A stretch of 64,000 nucleotides of DNA from Candidatus Competibacteraceae bacterium. GTDB taxonomy: Bacteria > Pseudomonadota > Gammaproteobacteria > Competibacterales > Competibacteraceae. Below the pieces are notes generated by a model, which saw nothing but the letters and a program-made list of their open reading frames with translations, did no database searches and had not been told where the DNA came from. Location of the stretch: assembly GCA_016712625.1 (NCBI GenBank), contig JADJQQ010000029.1, positions 186,001 to 250,000 on the forward strand, in the 5' to 3' direction. Below are positions 9,683-18,607 of this stretch, piece by piece. Made by a program: the position numbers and the translations under genes. The number at the start of each line of letters is the position of its first letter. Within the stretch, counting starts at the first letter, position 1.

Positions 9683-12325
9683 TTATCTCGGCCGGTGGAC
9701 TTCATTGATCAGGTTAATGATGAGAGCGGTCCACCCGGTTTGATGCGACGCACCAGCCCCACGACCGTTATCGCCATGAAAATACTCATAAAAAAGCAAA
9801 TGATCCTTGAAATGGGGATCCTCATTGAGCATAGCACAATCGCCGAACATCGGCCGGTGGCCCGCCGCATTGCGCAGGAATAAGCGGCTGAGACGGTGGC
9901 ATAACTCATCCGCCACTTCCTCCAAGGTCATCTGGATGCCGGAGCCAGTTGGGCATTCCACCTTGACGCTTTCGCCATAATAACGGTGAAAGCGACGCAG
10001 ACTTTGAACCAGCAGGTAGTTGACCGGCAGCCAAATCGGGCCACGCCAATTGGAATTGCCGCCAAACAGGTCGCTATCGGATTCCGCCGGAAGATAATGC
10101 ACCTGGTAGCCCGCGCCATGGCATTCAAAGCGATAAGGCTGGTTCAGATAAATTCGCGACATCGCCCGAATGCCGTAAGGAGAGAGAAACTCCTTCTCGT
10201 CGAGCATCCGTCGCAGCAAGGCTTTCATCCGCACGATGCGCACGAGCGATAGCATGTGCCGCCGCTCGTCACCCTCTTGCTCCCAGCGAGAGACCAGCTT
10301 GGCTAGATCAGGCCGATAGTTAAGAAACCATTTCAACCGGCTGGTAAACCCGCGCAAGCCCTCCAACACCTCATCAGTCACCACTTCAACCGCAAAGAGT
10401 GGAATCAGGCCCACCATCGAGCGCAGCCGCAGCGGCATTTTCTCGCCACCTGGCAACCGCAGCACGTCGTAAAAGAACTGGTCTTCCTCATTCCACAGTC
10501 CGATGCCCTCATCACCCAAATTGTTGAGCGCCGCCGCGATGCCAAGAAAATGCTCGAAAAACTTGCTAGCGATATCTTCGTAAACGTGGTTATGTCCGGC
10601 CAGCTCCAGCGCGATCCGGGTCATGTTCAAGCAGTACATCGCCATCCAGGCGGTGCCGTCCGCCTGATCGATATATCCCCCGGTCGGCAACGGTTTGGAG
10701 CGGTCAAATACGCCGATGTTATCGAGGCCCAGAAATCCGCCCTGAAAGATGTTGTGGCCTTCCATATCTTTGCGGTTAACCCACCAAGTGAAATTAAGCA
10801 GCAATTTGTGGAATACCCGTTCCAGAAACGATAGGTCACTGACGCCGCTGTTTTGTTCACAGTCGGCTTGGTACACCTTCCAGGTCGCCCAGGCGTGGAC
10901 TGGCGGGTTCACATCGCTGAAATTCCATTCGTAGGCCGGTAGTTCCCCATTCGGGTCCATGTACCATTCCCGACACAGCATCACCAGTTGATCCTTGGCC
11001 GACTGGGGGTCGACCGTGGCCAGCGCCACGCAGTGAAAGGCCAGATCCCAAGCGGCGAACCAAGGATATTCCCACTTGTCCGGCATCGACAGAATGTCGG
11101 CATTATTTAGATGCCGCCAGTCGCTGTTGCGGCCCTGACGGCGGACGGCGGGCGGTGGCGGCTGGCCGTAGTCGCCATCCAGCCATTGTGGGATGTCGTA
11201 GTAATAAAATTGCTTGCTCCACAACAAGCCTGCCCAGGCTTGCCGTTGGATTAAGCGGGCGTCGGTGTTGGCCACATCCTTTTGCAGCTCCGCATAGAAG
11301 GCTTCAGTCTCTTGCTGTCGGGTTTCGATCAGCGCATCAAAATCGGCGAAAAGCTCGCCGTGATCCTGGCTGCGCCGTAGTCGCACCCGTACCGTCTGAC
11401 TGCCGCCAGCGGCAAGGTCGAGCACAAATAAGCCCGCCGCCTTGGTGCCAGTACGTTCGGGATTGACGGCGTGTGTCTGACCGTGAATGACGTAATCGTG
11501 AAACGCATCCTTGAAATAACCGGCGGGCGCATCGGTCTGGTTGAAAATCCGTTGGACATTGGTTTCGTTGTCGCAGAATAGTAGCTGCTGCGGACTGTCG
11601 AAATCGGCGGCCCACTGGCCGAGCGCGGAATGCTCGATTAACACCCGGCGGTCGCCTTCGGCGCGCAAGCGTGGCTTGACCGCGCCCGCGAACCAGTTCC
11701 ACGTATTGCGAAACCATAATTGCGGCAACAGATGCAAGCGCGCCGCGTCCGGGCCGCGATTGTGCGCGGTAACGCGCATTAGAATGTCATCAACCTCGGC
11801 CTTGGCGTATTCGATCTCGATATCGAAATAGCGATTTTCGGCGAAAATGCCGGTATCAAGCAACTCGAACTCTTCCTGCCGTTTACCGCGCTGTTGGTTC
11901 TGTTCGAGCAAAACTTGGTAGGGATAGGCCGCTTGCGGATACTTATAGAGCATCCTGGCGTAGGAATAGGTTGGGGTAGCGTCGAGATAATAGTACAGCT
12001 CCTTCACGTCCTCCCCGTGATTGCCCTGGCAGTTAGTCAGGCCAAACAACCGTTCCTTGAGAATCGGGTCTTGGCCGTTCCACAGCGCGACGGCCAGACA
12101 AAGGGTTTGACGATCATCGCAAAAACCGCCGATGCCGTCCTCGCCCCAGCGATAGACCCGGCTGCGGGCGTGATCGTGCGGGAAATAAGTCCAGGCATCG
12201 CCATCTTCACTGTAATCTTCCCGCACCGTACCCCATTGTCGCTCACTGACGTAAGTCCCCCAGCGCCGCCACGGCGCGTGCTTCATCCGTTGCCGCTCCA
12301 CCCCAGCGGGCGTATTCGATTCCAT
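9683..12325 (-). CDS. Large glucosidase (GH63/MGH1-like)
   Basis: An 880-residue protein without a signal peptide, so cytoplasmic. It matches the bacterial GH63-like glucosidase group: an N-terminal beta-rich part with RWGTYVSERQWGTVREDYS near residue 22-40, followed by an (alpha/alpha)6 barrel containing WAAWDLAFH and a C-terminal segment PIWLPVNYLLVQSLRRF. This family hydrolyses glucosides or mannosylglycerate-type compatible solutes; the exact substrate cannot be read from sequence. Start at 12325 gives a family-like N-terminus; an internal Met at residue 14 (12286) is an alternative. Probably co-transcribed with the SDR downstream. The upstream gene is divergent. Confidence 0.8.
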   Translation of the reverse strand: MESNTPAGVERQRMKHAPWRRWGTYVSERQWGTVREDYSEDGDAWTYFPHDHARSRVYRWGEDGIGGFCDDRQTLCLAVALWNGQDPILKERLFGLTNCQGNHGEDVKELYYYLDATPTYSYARMLYKYPQAAYPYQVLLEQNQQRGKRQEEFELLDTGIFAENRYFDIEIEYAKAEVDDILMRVTAHNRGPDAARLHLLPQLWFRNTWNWFAGAVKPRLRAEGDRRVLIEHSALGQWAADFDSPQQLLFCDNETNVQRIFNQTDAPAGYFKDAFHDYVIHGQTHAVNPERTGTKAAGLFVLDLAAGGSQTVRVRLRRSQDHGELFADFDALIETRQQETEAFYAELQKDVANTDARLIQRQAWAGLLWSKQFYYYDIPQWLDGDYGQPPPPAVRRQGRNSDWRHLNNADILSMPDKWEYPWFAAWDLAFHCVALATVDPQSAKDQLVMLCREWYMDPNGELPAYEWNFSDVNPPVHAWATWKVYQADCEQNSGVSDLSFLERVFHKLLLNFTWWVNRKDMEGHNIFQGGFLGLDNIGVFDRSKPLPTGGYIDQADGTAWMAMYCLNMTRIALELAGHNHVYEDIASKFFEHFLGIAAALNNLGDEGIGLWNEEDQFFYDVLRLPGGEKMPLRLRSMVGLIPLFAVEVVTDEVLEGLRGFTSRLKWFLNYRPDLAKLVSRWEQEGDERRHMLSLVRIVRMKALLRRMLDEKEFLSPYGIRAMSRIYLNQPYRFECHGAGYQVHYLPAESDSDLFGGNSNWRGPIWLPVNYLLVQSLRRFHRYYGESVKVECPTGSGIQMTLEEVADELCHRLSRLFLRNAAGHRPMFGDCAMLNEDPHFKDHLLFYEYFHGDNGRGAGASHQTGWTALIINLINEVHRPR

Positions 12326-12540
12326 ATAACGACCCTTGCTAAGCCATTAAGAGAGAGAAAAGATAACGATTGCAGCGAGCTTGTCGCGCCGCTGCGCGGT
12401 ATTTTAGGATAAGGATGGCTCATTTTTGGCCTAGCGATTAGCTTAAATACTGAGGTCGTCGAACAGCGAATTTAGCTCACCCAACTGATGTATCGTGCAT
12501 ATCGCTCACCGCCACGACTAACCTCCCGCCATTCAAGAGA

Positions 12541-12996
12541 ATGATCATGACCACTATCGCCTGTTTCTCACGCGAACTGATCGGCCCGGCTTTAGGCTTG
12601 ACTTTAGTCATTCTTGCCGGATTATTGCACCCAAGCGCGGCCCTAGCGGACGAACAGGCGGTTTTCAGCAGCCCATCCGGCAATATTGCATGCATCTACA
12701 CGCCGAAGGGAGGGATTGCGACCTATGAGCCGGTCAATGGCGGCCCGGAATTATCCTGCGACCGGATCGAACCCGAATACCGGCGGGTAATTCTCGGCCC
12801 CATTGGCCCGGCGGTATTAATCGAGCACGTTGGTGACGCCAGCGCTGGCGGCAATCTCAATCCAGTGCCTTATGGCTCCAACTGGTCGCGCGGACCCTTT
12901 GCTTGCTTATCGACTAAAAGCGGCTTTTCTTGCGCGCGCGCGGGCAAGCGGCCCCACGGCTTTTCCTTGAGCCGATCGGAAATCAAGACCTATTAA
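12541..12996 (+). CDS. Secreted DUF6636-like protein
   Basis: A 151-residue exported protein. A hydrophobic signal segment (about 12-35, ending SAALADE) precedes a small domain with SPSGNIACIY near the start and GFSCARAGKRPHGFSLSR near the end. The conserved Cys pairs (CIY, SCDR, FACL, SCAR) would form disulfides in the periplasm. This pattern matches DUF6636-type proteins, seen mostly as uncharacterised exported proteins. Two in-frame ATGs (12541 and 12547) are possible starts, behind a purine-rich CAAGAGA. Single gene; neighbours are unrelated. Confidence 0.65.
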   Translation: MIMTTIACFSRELIGPALGLTLVILAGLLHPSAALADEQAVFSSPSGNIACIYTPKGGIATYEPVNGGPELSCDRIEPEYRRVILGPIGPAVLIEHVGDASAGGNLNPVPYGSNWSRGPFACLSTKSGFSCARAGKRPHGFSLSRSEIKTY

Positions 12997-13065
12997 ATGG
13001 CCACGATTTTGAGCCGCTGTTTGGTTAATCGATCTGTTTTAGACCATCGACGAGCGCTGTCACGA

Positions 13066-13395
13066 TCATTGATCCCACATCACGTCGGCTTTCGCGGCGG
13101 CGGCGGCCTCCAGTAATTCGATCAGCGGTACGGCTCGAAGGGATAAATCGACCGGTGGCTCCTTTTCCTTCTCTTCTTCAGCCTCCTCTTTCTTAGAAGG
13201 CGCGGGCTTGGAAGGCGCCACTCGTTTTTGCGCCGCCAGCGCGCTCTTTAGCTGATCGAGTGCGGCGGGAACATCACGGGCCAACAGCGCGCCTGGCACA
13301 GTACCGCTGTGACCCATCAGCTTCAGCAATTCGACTGCAACATCGCCAAACATCATGATGTCGGAATAGGCTTTGGTTCGAAACGTAACGAGCAT
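13066..13395 (-). CDS. DUF1840 family protein
   Basis: A 109-residue cytoplasmic protein of the DUF1840 family, function unknown. The N-terminal MLVTFRTKAYSDIMMFGDVA and the LLKLMGHSG stretch are family hallmarks, followed by a low-complexity Lys/Glu/Pro-rich linker (about 65-90) and a conserved C-terminal PLIELLEAAAAA. The frame is open to 13443, but ATG at 13395 is preceded at proper distance by GAGGAG, which decides the start. It lies 70 bases downstream of bluB on the same strand and may be transcribed with it. Confidence 0.8.
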   Translation of the reverse strand: MLVTFRTKAYSDIMMFGDVAVELLKLMGHSGTVPGALLARDVPAALDQLKSALAAQKRVAPSKPAPSKKEEAEEEKEKEPPVDLSLRAVPLIELLEAAAAAKADVMWDQ

Positions 13396-13464
13396 CGTGG
13401 TCTCCTCATGCGAGCCATTAAAAATATCAGCGCATAGTTTCATTGCCCAGAAATGGGCCGCCCA

Positions 13465-14235
13465 TCACCTTAACAGTGTTTGAAAGCTTTGCAAAGCTGT
13501 CACATCCCGCTGATCCCGCTGCAAATTATCTCGCAAGCAAGCGGTCCTATCACCTCCGGTTTCGCCCCAGCGATCAAGGAACACCAGTTGCTCCAACGGC
13601 AGGCGTTCGCGCCAGCCCGCCGTTTCCAGATCCGGTCGGTCGTTGAAATGGCTGACATACCCCAGACACAGATAGGCGACTGGAATGATCCGCGGCGGCA
13701 ACTGCAAGATTTCCCGTAATGCCGAGGCGCGGAAGATGCTGACCCAACCGACCCCGATGCCTTCGGCGCGAGCGGCCAACCAGAGATTTTGCACCGCGCA
13801 AACGGTGCTGTACAAATCCATCGCCTTGCTATGAGTGCGGCCCAATACCACCGGGCCGGCCCGATCTCGATCACACGTCACGCACACGTTGAGCGGCGCA
13901 TCGAGGATGCCTTCGAGTTTTAACCGCCGGTAGCTGTCTTGTTGTTCTTCCTTGAAAAGCAAGGCGGCCTCAGCATTGGCCTGTAAAAAAGCATCGTGTA
14001 CCTGCTGTTTCACTGCTGGATCGCGCACCAGCAGAAAACTCCAGGGCTGCATGAAGCCGACCGACGGCGCGAAGTGAGCGGCCGTCAACAACCGAGATAG
14101 CACGTCGTCCGGAATGGATTCGGACAGAAACTGACCGCGCACGTCGCGGCGGGAAAAAATGGTTTGATAAACAGCGGCGCGAGCGGTGGTCGCGCCCATC
14201 GAAGCGGCCTGTAAGGCGGGTAATTCGATCTTCAT
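13465..14235 (-). CDS. bluB: 5,6-dimethylbenzimidazole synthase
   Basis: A 256-residue nitroreductase-fold flavoenzyme that converts reduced FMN and oxygen to 5,6-dimethylbenzimidazole, the lower ligand of vitamin B12. BluB-specific stretches are clear: SRRDVRGQF near 28-36, APSVGFMQPWSF near 55-66, LKLEGILDAPLNVCVTCDR, and NLWLAARAEGIGVGWVSIF. Length is slightly above the family's usual 220-230 residues because of extra residues at both ends. A cobalamin riboswitch lies directly upstream on the same strand, which independently supports the call and shows that expression is turned down by cobalamin. No other cobalamin synthesis gene is in the window, so bluB here is an isolated member of its regulon. 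Confidence 0.93.
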   Translation of the reverse strand: MKIELPALQAASMGATTARAAVYQTIFSRRDVRGQFLSESIPDDVLSRLLTAAHFAPSVGFMQPWSFLLVRDPAVKQQVHDAFLQANAEAALLFKEEQQDSYRRLKLEGILDAPLNVCVTCDRDRAGPVVLGRTHSKAMDLYSTVCAVQNLWLAARAEGIGVGWVSIFRASALREILQLPPRIIPVAYLCLGYVSHFNDRPDLETAGWRERLPLEQLVFLDRWGETGGDRTACLRDNLQRDQRDVTALQSFQTLLR

Positions 14236-14285
14236 GATGTCCCCTGAATGAAGGATCGTCAGCGGCCTGGCCTTGCCGCTGGATA

Positions 14286-14470
14286 ATCGCCTTGCGGGCC
14301 GGTCTTCTGACTTGGGTTCGACCCGCCCCGGCGCCTTCCCGACCGAAGTCAGTGGCGTGTTGCCGGAACAGTCCCCCTCACAGCGCTGGGCGCGTCGCGG
14401 ATTTACACCGCGTTCCCGATTCTTCCCGGTGGGACACCCGCAAGGTATTGCTTGGTTCCGCCTGAGCGGA
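14286..14470 (-). promoter_or_regulatory. Cobalamin riboswitch upstream of bluB
   Basis: Read on the minus strand, the leader contains the B12-box core GCCACTG (plus-strand 14350-14356), preceded by GGTGTAAATCCGCGAC and GGGGGACTGTTCCGGCAAC elements and followed by GGGAAGGCGCC and a final AGAAGACCGGCCCGC strand. The order and spacing match the conserved cobalamin aptamer. It sits between the 3' end of the PurA-like gene and the bluB start. The edges are approximate. The control mode (transcription or translation) is not obvious; no clear terminator stem with a T run lies between it and bluB. Confidence 0.92.
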
Positions 14471-14510
14471 GACAGTCACTGTATAGCGCTAAACAGGGTT
14501 TGAGGACAAG

Positions 14511-15743
14511 TCAACGCAGCGTTAATTCTGAAGGCGAAATCAAACCTGAAGCCCTGTCTGGGCCGTAGCCCAGCAGAATGTCTTTCCGGTTCAAAATACC
14601 TGCCAGCACGGCAATGAACTCCGTGATGCTCGCTTGATGTCGTTTTCCACGGCTGTAATAAGTCATCCTGTCACCGTTGACTTGATCTACGCATGTTACG
14701 GCGAGCCGAGCTTCAATGGACACTGGTATCTTTTCCGCCGCCGCCAAATCCCCGGCAATAGCCTCTCCCAGCACATCCAAATCAAGCCACCCAAACCGTA
14801 ATGTGCCTTGCCAATCGTTCGGGATATTCGTAGTGTCAACGATGCCGGAATAAGGCTTCCTCGCTAACGCATGCGACAGCGGCCCCGCGCCGTGCCGGGT
14901 CGTATAAGGCCGCGTTACGTAAGTGACTTGGAGTTGAGTTAAATCCAATTCCGCTGCCAGCGCCAACACGTTTCTTAATCCTGTATTTGAGCGGGTGACG
15001 TGCGGAAAAAAACCGCAATCCTGATCGAGCAGCAAACCTTGCGCGCCTTCGAACAATAAATGCCGACCGCGCGTTGCTGTCTGAACATCCGCCACCGTCG
15101 TCAATTGCAGAAAGCGGCCCGCATCGTCGATGAAATGTTTCAGAATGGCATCCGATAACAGCAAATCGGTATTCCATTCAAAAGCATCGGCAAACCCTAA
15201 TCGAGTGAGGCGAGCAGGTGTATACTCGCGCCGAATGGCGTCCAGTTTCGCCGCCAGCGCCGATCCATCCGCCAAATCCGATACGGTCAAGGCATAAGCC
15301 GGCGTCAAATTGCGTTCGATAGTCTCCCCGAAGCCGATGCCGCAACTCCCATGCCGATCCGCCCCCCGCTCCCGCTCGATGAGCTGATTGATCATGATGT
15401 CATAAGGCGTCGTCACTGGGCTTTGCGGATCGACATAGACCATCGGATGCACGCCCTTGGTCGCCAAGCTTTCGATTTCCTTGAGAAACAACATCGGATG
15501 GGAAACGAAAAACCGTGACAGAAACGTCGCCGCGCCGACGAACGCGCCACTGCCGACGTGGCTGAACACATGGCGTAAACCCTCCGGCGTCATCACGGTA
15601 TGACCGGCCTGCGCTCCGCCGTTGAAGCGGATGACGATGCTCTCATGGCCAGCGCGCGCCGCATAAGAGTCGATCATGCGGCCCTTGCCTTCGTCGCCGA
15701 ACTGCGCACCGATCACGACTTGAGCGGTGTTGCGCTCACACAT
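14511..15743 (-). CDS. Divergent adenylosuccinate synthetase-like protein
   Basis: A 410-residue PurA-superfamily protein. PurA joins IMP and aspartate using GTP. The N-terminal GAQFGDEGKGRMID keeps the catalytic Asp and P-loop-like GDEGKG, and GGAQAGHTV keeps the His equivalent to the catalytic His of PurA. The later parts diverge: the region YVTRPYTTRHGAGP replaces the usual TTRVGxGPFPTE, and the segment around GWLDLDVL is unusual. It is longer than phage PurZ enzymes (about 350). ATG at 15743 has GGGAG eight bases upstream, which decides the start against 15773. Its neighbours are a vWA protein and an NrtR-type regulator, not purine genes, so I doubt it is the housekeeping enzyme. It may act on a modified purine or an NAD-related nucleotide (inference). 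Confidence 0.75.
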   Translation of the reverse strand: MCERNTAQVVIGAQFGDEGKGRMIDSYAARAGHESIVIRFNGGAQAGHTVMTPEGLRHVFSHVGSGAFVGAATFLSRFFVSHPMLFLKEIESLATKGVHPMVYVDPQSPVTTPYDIMINQLIERERGADRHGSCGIGFGETIERNLTPAYALTVSDLADGSALAAKLDAIRREYTPARLTRLGFADAFEWNTDLLLSDAILKHFIDDAGRFLQLTTVADVQTATRGRHLLFEGAQGLLLDQDCGFFPHVTRSNTGLRNVLALAAELDLTQLQVTYVTRPYTTRHGAGPLSHALARKPYSGIVDTTNIPNDWQGTLRFGWLDLDVLGEAIAGDLAAAEKIPVSIEARLAVTCVDQVNGDRMTYYSRGKRHQASITEFIAVLAGILNRKDILLGYGPDRASGLISPSELTLR

Positions 15744-15807
15744 TGCTTTACTCCCGATCTTCCTCTCGCCCATATTCGGGCGAGAGGTTCAAGTTGTCGT
15801 GAAGGAC

Positions 15808-16722
15808 TCAAAATCGCCTAACTCCAGCGTGCGCTGCGCGAGCCGAATCCAACCCACCGACGGCGCGACTCACCACCAGCGCGGTCTGTTTGCTCCAACT
15901 CTTGATCACCTGATCTTGATCGCGGCCTTCGCTGACCTCGATGGCGGAGACAATCACCTCCGCCAGCCGGGTGTGATCGGACAGACCAATCACCCGTTGA
16001 CCCAGCAAATCAGTCCAGCGGGCGCGTACTTCGTGCGGGTAGGCGCGGGCGTGCGACCCTTGCTCCACGATGATGTGAAACACGTGATACAAGCGGCTGA
16101 CCAGCGCCAGCAGTTCCCAGGAATCAAAATCCCGCTGGGGCCGGTCGCCCAGAAAACGAGCGATGGCGTTGGCCGGCAAATCCAGCGGCGGCTCCTCGTC
16201 TCCGACTGTGAACAGGTAGCCTTTCTTGCCGCGCTTCTCAAAGCAGTCGATGGCCGTGTGCATGGCCGCGAAATACCACGGCAGCGTGTACGATTCGCAG
16301 GAATTACCGCCGCCGCCCTTTTCCAGCCATAGCCTTTGCAGTTGCCGAGCGATGCGAATGTCGGCCTCGAACTGCGTCACCTGAAGCGGCGCGCGGTCGC
16401 ACAGCACATCGCCGATGCCCATGCACATAATGTGCGGGTCGGAAACCGGCCGTCGGGCCAGAATTTCCTCGACCATCGTGCCAAGCCCTTTGCGCGCCAA
16501 GGCATCGGCGATCATCCCCATTGAACCGGTGACATCCAGCCCGACGATGATGGCGGTGGATTTCGGATTCAGATCGGAATCGCGCGACTCCCGCACCACG
16601 ATGCCGAACGGATCTAAATCCTGGTCAATCCGGCGCGCGGCGAATAAGGCGTCGGTGTTTCGACCGTCGGCCGCAGCGGCGTAAGTGCTCCAGTCAGTGT
16701 GGTTCCAGCGTGCGCACCCCAT
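15808..16722 (-). CDS. von Willebrand factor A domain protein
   Basis: A 304-residue soluble protein. A vWA fold begins at about residue 55 with the metal-ion-dependent adhesion motif DVTGSMG; downstream are MCMGIGDVLCDRAPLQ, the glycine stretch EKGGGGNSCESY, and YLFTVGDEEPP, which supplies further metal-coordinating positions. No signal peptide. The frame is open to 16797, but ATG at 16722 follows AAGGAG at good spacing. It lies 64 bases upstream of the PurA-like gene in the same direction and is divergent from the NrtR-type gene, suggesting a regulated vWA-PurA-like unit. Intracellular vWA proteins often scaffold metal-dependent complexes; the partner here is unknown. Confidence 0.8.
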   Translation of the reverse strand: MGCARWNHTDWSTYAAAADGRNTDALFAARRIDQDLDPFGIVVRESRDSDLNPKSTAIIVGLDVTGSMGMIADALARKGLGTMVEEILARRPVSDPHIMCMGIGDVLCDRAPLQVTQFEADIRIARQLQRLWLEKGGGGNSCESYTLPWYFAAMHTAIDCFEKRGKKGYLFTVGDEEPPLDLPANAIARFLGDRPQRDFDSWELLALVSRLYHVFHIIVEQGSHARAYPHEVRARWTDLLGQRVIGLSDHTRLAEVIVSAIEVSEGRDQDQVIKSWSKQTALVVSRAVGGLDSARAAHAGVRRF

Positions 16723-16750
16723 GGCGTAGCTCCTTTTGGTTGATTGAAAC

Positions 16751-16782
16751 AAGTCTTTGTTGAAACCTACGGTAACAGACTT
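16751..16782. promoter_or_regulatory. Inverted repeat in vWA/nrtR divergent promoter region
   Basis: The 175-base divergent space holds AAGTCT (16751-16756) and AGACTT (16777-16782), an inverted repeat with a 20-base gap and partly matching inner bases. The rest of the region is strongly AT-rich, as expected for two divergent promoters. It is a candidate operator for the adjacent NrtR-type regulator, but it does not match an NrtR site I know. Confidence 0.3.
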
Positions 16783-16897
16783 AATTGTTTTTTGCAAATA
16801 ACTATTAAGATAATTTTTATAGACACTAGCTAAGTAAAATAAATAAAATGATTTTTGTTATTTTTTAATAACATTAAACTTAATCAGGAGCCGTCGC

Positions 16898-17557
16898 GTG
16901 GAATCGAGTTATCCGCAACCGCTGGTGATGGTCGATATAGCGCTATTCACCATTCGCGACAAACGCCTGTCCTTGATCCTGACCCGACGCAAGGAACCGC
17001 CATTCGAGGGACTGCTGGCGTTGCCGGGAGGGTTCGTTCATGTACAGGAAGACGCCGATACCGAAGCGGCGGCCCGGCGGGTAATTCGCGGCAAAATCGG
17101 CTTCGACGCACCCTATTTGGAACAGCTATTTACTTTCTCTGGCGTGGCTCGCGACCCGCGCGGCTGGTCGGTGAGCGTGGTCTACTACGCGCTGGTTCCC
17201 TGGGCGCTGCTGGAGCGGAACGCATCGGTCGAGCTGTGCCCGGTGGAAGCGCTGCCATCCCTGCCCTTCGACCACCAACAGATCGTCGCCAAAGCTATGG
17301 AACGCTTGCGCGGTAAGGCGACCTATTCCTCGCTGCCGGCTTTTCTGTTGCCGGGCGAATTCACCATGAACGATCTCCACGGCATCTATCAGCAGACCAT
17401 CGGCGCGCGGCTAGATAAGGCCTCATTCCGGCACAAAATTCTCGAGCAGGACATCATTGAGGAAATCCCGCGCCGATTTCGTACTGGCGCACACCGGCCC
17501 GCCCAGCTTTATCGGCTGTCCAGCAAAGCACTGACGGCTTTCGAGCGCAAAATCTGA
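16898..17557 (+). CDS. nrtR: NrtR-type NUDIX-fold transcriptional regulator
   Basis: A 219-residue protein with an N-terminal NUDIX fold (about 8-150) and a C-terminal winged-helix domain (about 155-219). The NUDIX box begins normally (GGFVHVQEDADTEAAARR) but where active hydrolases have REVxEE it reads RRVIRGK, so the catalytic glutamates are missing. That is typical of NrtR, which binds ADP-ribose or related nucleotides and represses NAD-metabolism genes. The start is GTG at 16898 behind CAGGAG. It is divergent from the vWA and PurA-like genes, its most probable targets; no nad or pnc gene is in the window. The regulator class is solid; the effector and regulon are inferred. Confidence 0.83.
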   Translation: MESSYPQPLVMVDIALFTIRDKRLSLILTRRKEPPFEGLLALPGGFVHVQEDADTEAAARRVIRGKIGFDAPYLEQLFTFSGVARDPRGWSVSVVYYALVPWALLERNASVELCPVEALPSLPFDHQQIVAKAMERLRGKATYSSLPAFLLPGEFTMNDLHGIYQQTIGARLDKASFRHKILEQDIIEEIPRRFRTGAHRPAQLYRLSSKALTAFERKI

Positions 17558-17891
17558 GTTTTAATTTATCGAGAGAGCAGGCCACTTTTGACCTTCTTGG
17601 TTCATCATGACTTAACTGGGTTTTATACCGCTGGCACTCTCGGTCTTTTGGCGGAGACTTAGCGCCTTACCAGACTTATTTCAGAAAAACTGCTGTTGCC
17701 ATCTGATCAAATTAATATTTAAGTCATTGTTTTTATTTTTATTAATCCCAAGATTCGCCGACCTTCCGCCCGCCAGTTTCAAGCTTCCTTGTTGGCATGT
17801 CACATGCACTACCTATGAGAATTGGATCAATGAGCGACTTTGCGGCCAACCGATCCTTCCAACTCAACAAGCCTACGGTGGAGATTGAACG
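17558..17891 (+). other. Intergenic region, 334 bases
   Basis: Between nrtR and a small secreted protein gene, both on the plus strand. AT-rich around 17700-17750. It should contain the promoter of the downstream gene; no convincing terminator hairpin, RNA gene or conserved coding frame was seen. Confidence 0.45.
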
Positions 17892-18218
17892 ATGGTGATT
17901 CCAACAAAAGCGAAATGGTCGATGGTGGCCGCCATGGGTTTGCTCTTTGGTAGCGTTGGATTGAGCGCGTTGGCTGAGGAGGGCTGGACGCCCTCCTCTC
18001 CGGCAGCCTATCCCGAAGTCGCTGGCGCGCTGTTGACCTCCAATAGCACAGATGACCATACAAAAGTTGCTTACGCCATCGCATCGCCTTCTGATCGGTA
18101 CGATCCGTACACCTGCACGGCCGCTTATGGCGACGCCTTTTGCGCGACCTTCGAGCGTTGCATGGCATCGCAAGGCTTCGACGCCTGCTATGAAAAAATC
18201 GACCGCCAACTACCCTGA
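17892..18218 (+). CDS. Small secreted Cys-containing protein
   Basis: A 108-residue protein of unknown function. A typical signal peptide (basic start PTKAK, hydrophobic AAMGLLFGSVGLSALA, cleavage near ALAEEG) directs it to the periplasm. The mature part is about 80 residues and carries four Cys near the C-terminus (CTAAYGDAFC and CMASQGFDAC), a spacing consistent with two disulfides. I do not recognise a family. No operon partner: the next gene starts 160 bases later. Confidence 0.5.
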   Translation: MVIPTKAKWSMVAAMGLLFGSVGLSALAEEGWTPSSPAAYPEVAGALLTSNSTDDHTKVAYAIASPSDRYDPYTCTAAYGDAFCATFERCMASQGFDACYEKIDRQLP

Positions 18219-18379
18219 AAGGCGAATAAAGAACCCTCTATAGGTTTGAATAATAAGCGCTAGTCGCCTCCAGGCGAGTGGCCGGATCGCCTGCGGGAGC
18301 AAGCCAAGCCGCACGCTGACAGCCTTTCAGAAAAGGGTTACATTGGAGCGGTCGAACGGTCGGAATCAGGAGAAACAAC

Positions 18380-18604
18380 ATGCGGATAGTATTGCTACTG
18401 GTCGTGGTGGCCATCATCGGTTTCACCATGAAGCAATGGTTGAATCGCCCGCCATCCACGCCAACCGTGGTGCAAGAGGCGCGCGGCAGTGTGCCAACGA
18501 CCCCGACCGTGCCGACCCGACCTCAAGACTTAAAGAAATTTGAGCAAGACATGAACCGCTTCATGCGAGATGCCGCCAAGCAATCGACCCGCGAAGCGCC
18601 TTAA
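18380..18604 (+). CDS. Small membrane-anchored hypothetical protein
   Basis: A 74-residue protein with one N-terminal membrane segment (about 3-16, LLLVVVAIIGFT), then a Pro/Thr/Val-rich linker and an amphipathic C-terminal helix (LKKFEQDMNRFMRDAA). AGGAG lies about eight bases before the start. No family recognised. It ends three bases before the mmuM start, so the two are probably translated from one message. Confidence 0.55.
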   Translation: MRIVLLLVVVAIIGFTMKQWLNRPPSTPTVVQEARGSVPTTPTVPTRPQDLKKFEQDMNRFMRDAAKQSTREAP

Positions 18605-18607
18605 GCG

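Noticed and set aside
14511..15743. PurA-like gene as phage PurZ (diaminopurine synthetase)
   Set aside because: It is longer than PurZ and there are no other phage or Z-genome genes in the window.
16751..16782. Inverted repeat as a proven NrtR operator
   Set aside because: It does not match a known NrtR motif, so it is listed only as a low-confidence candidate.
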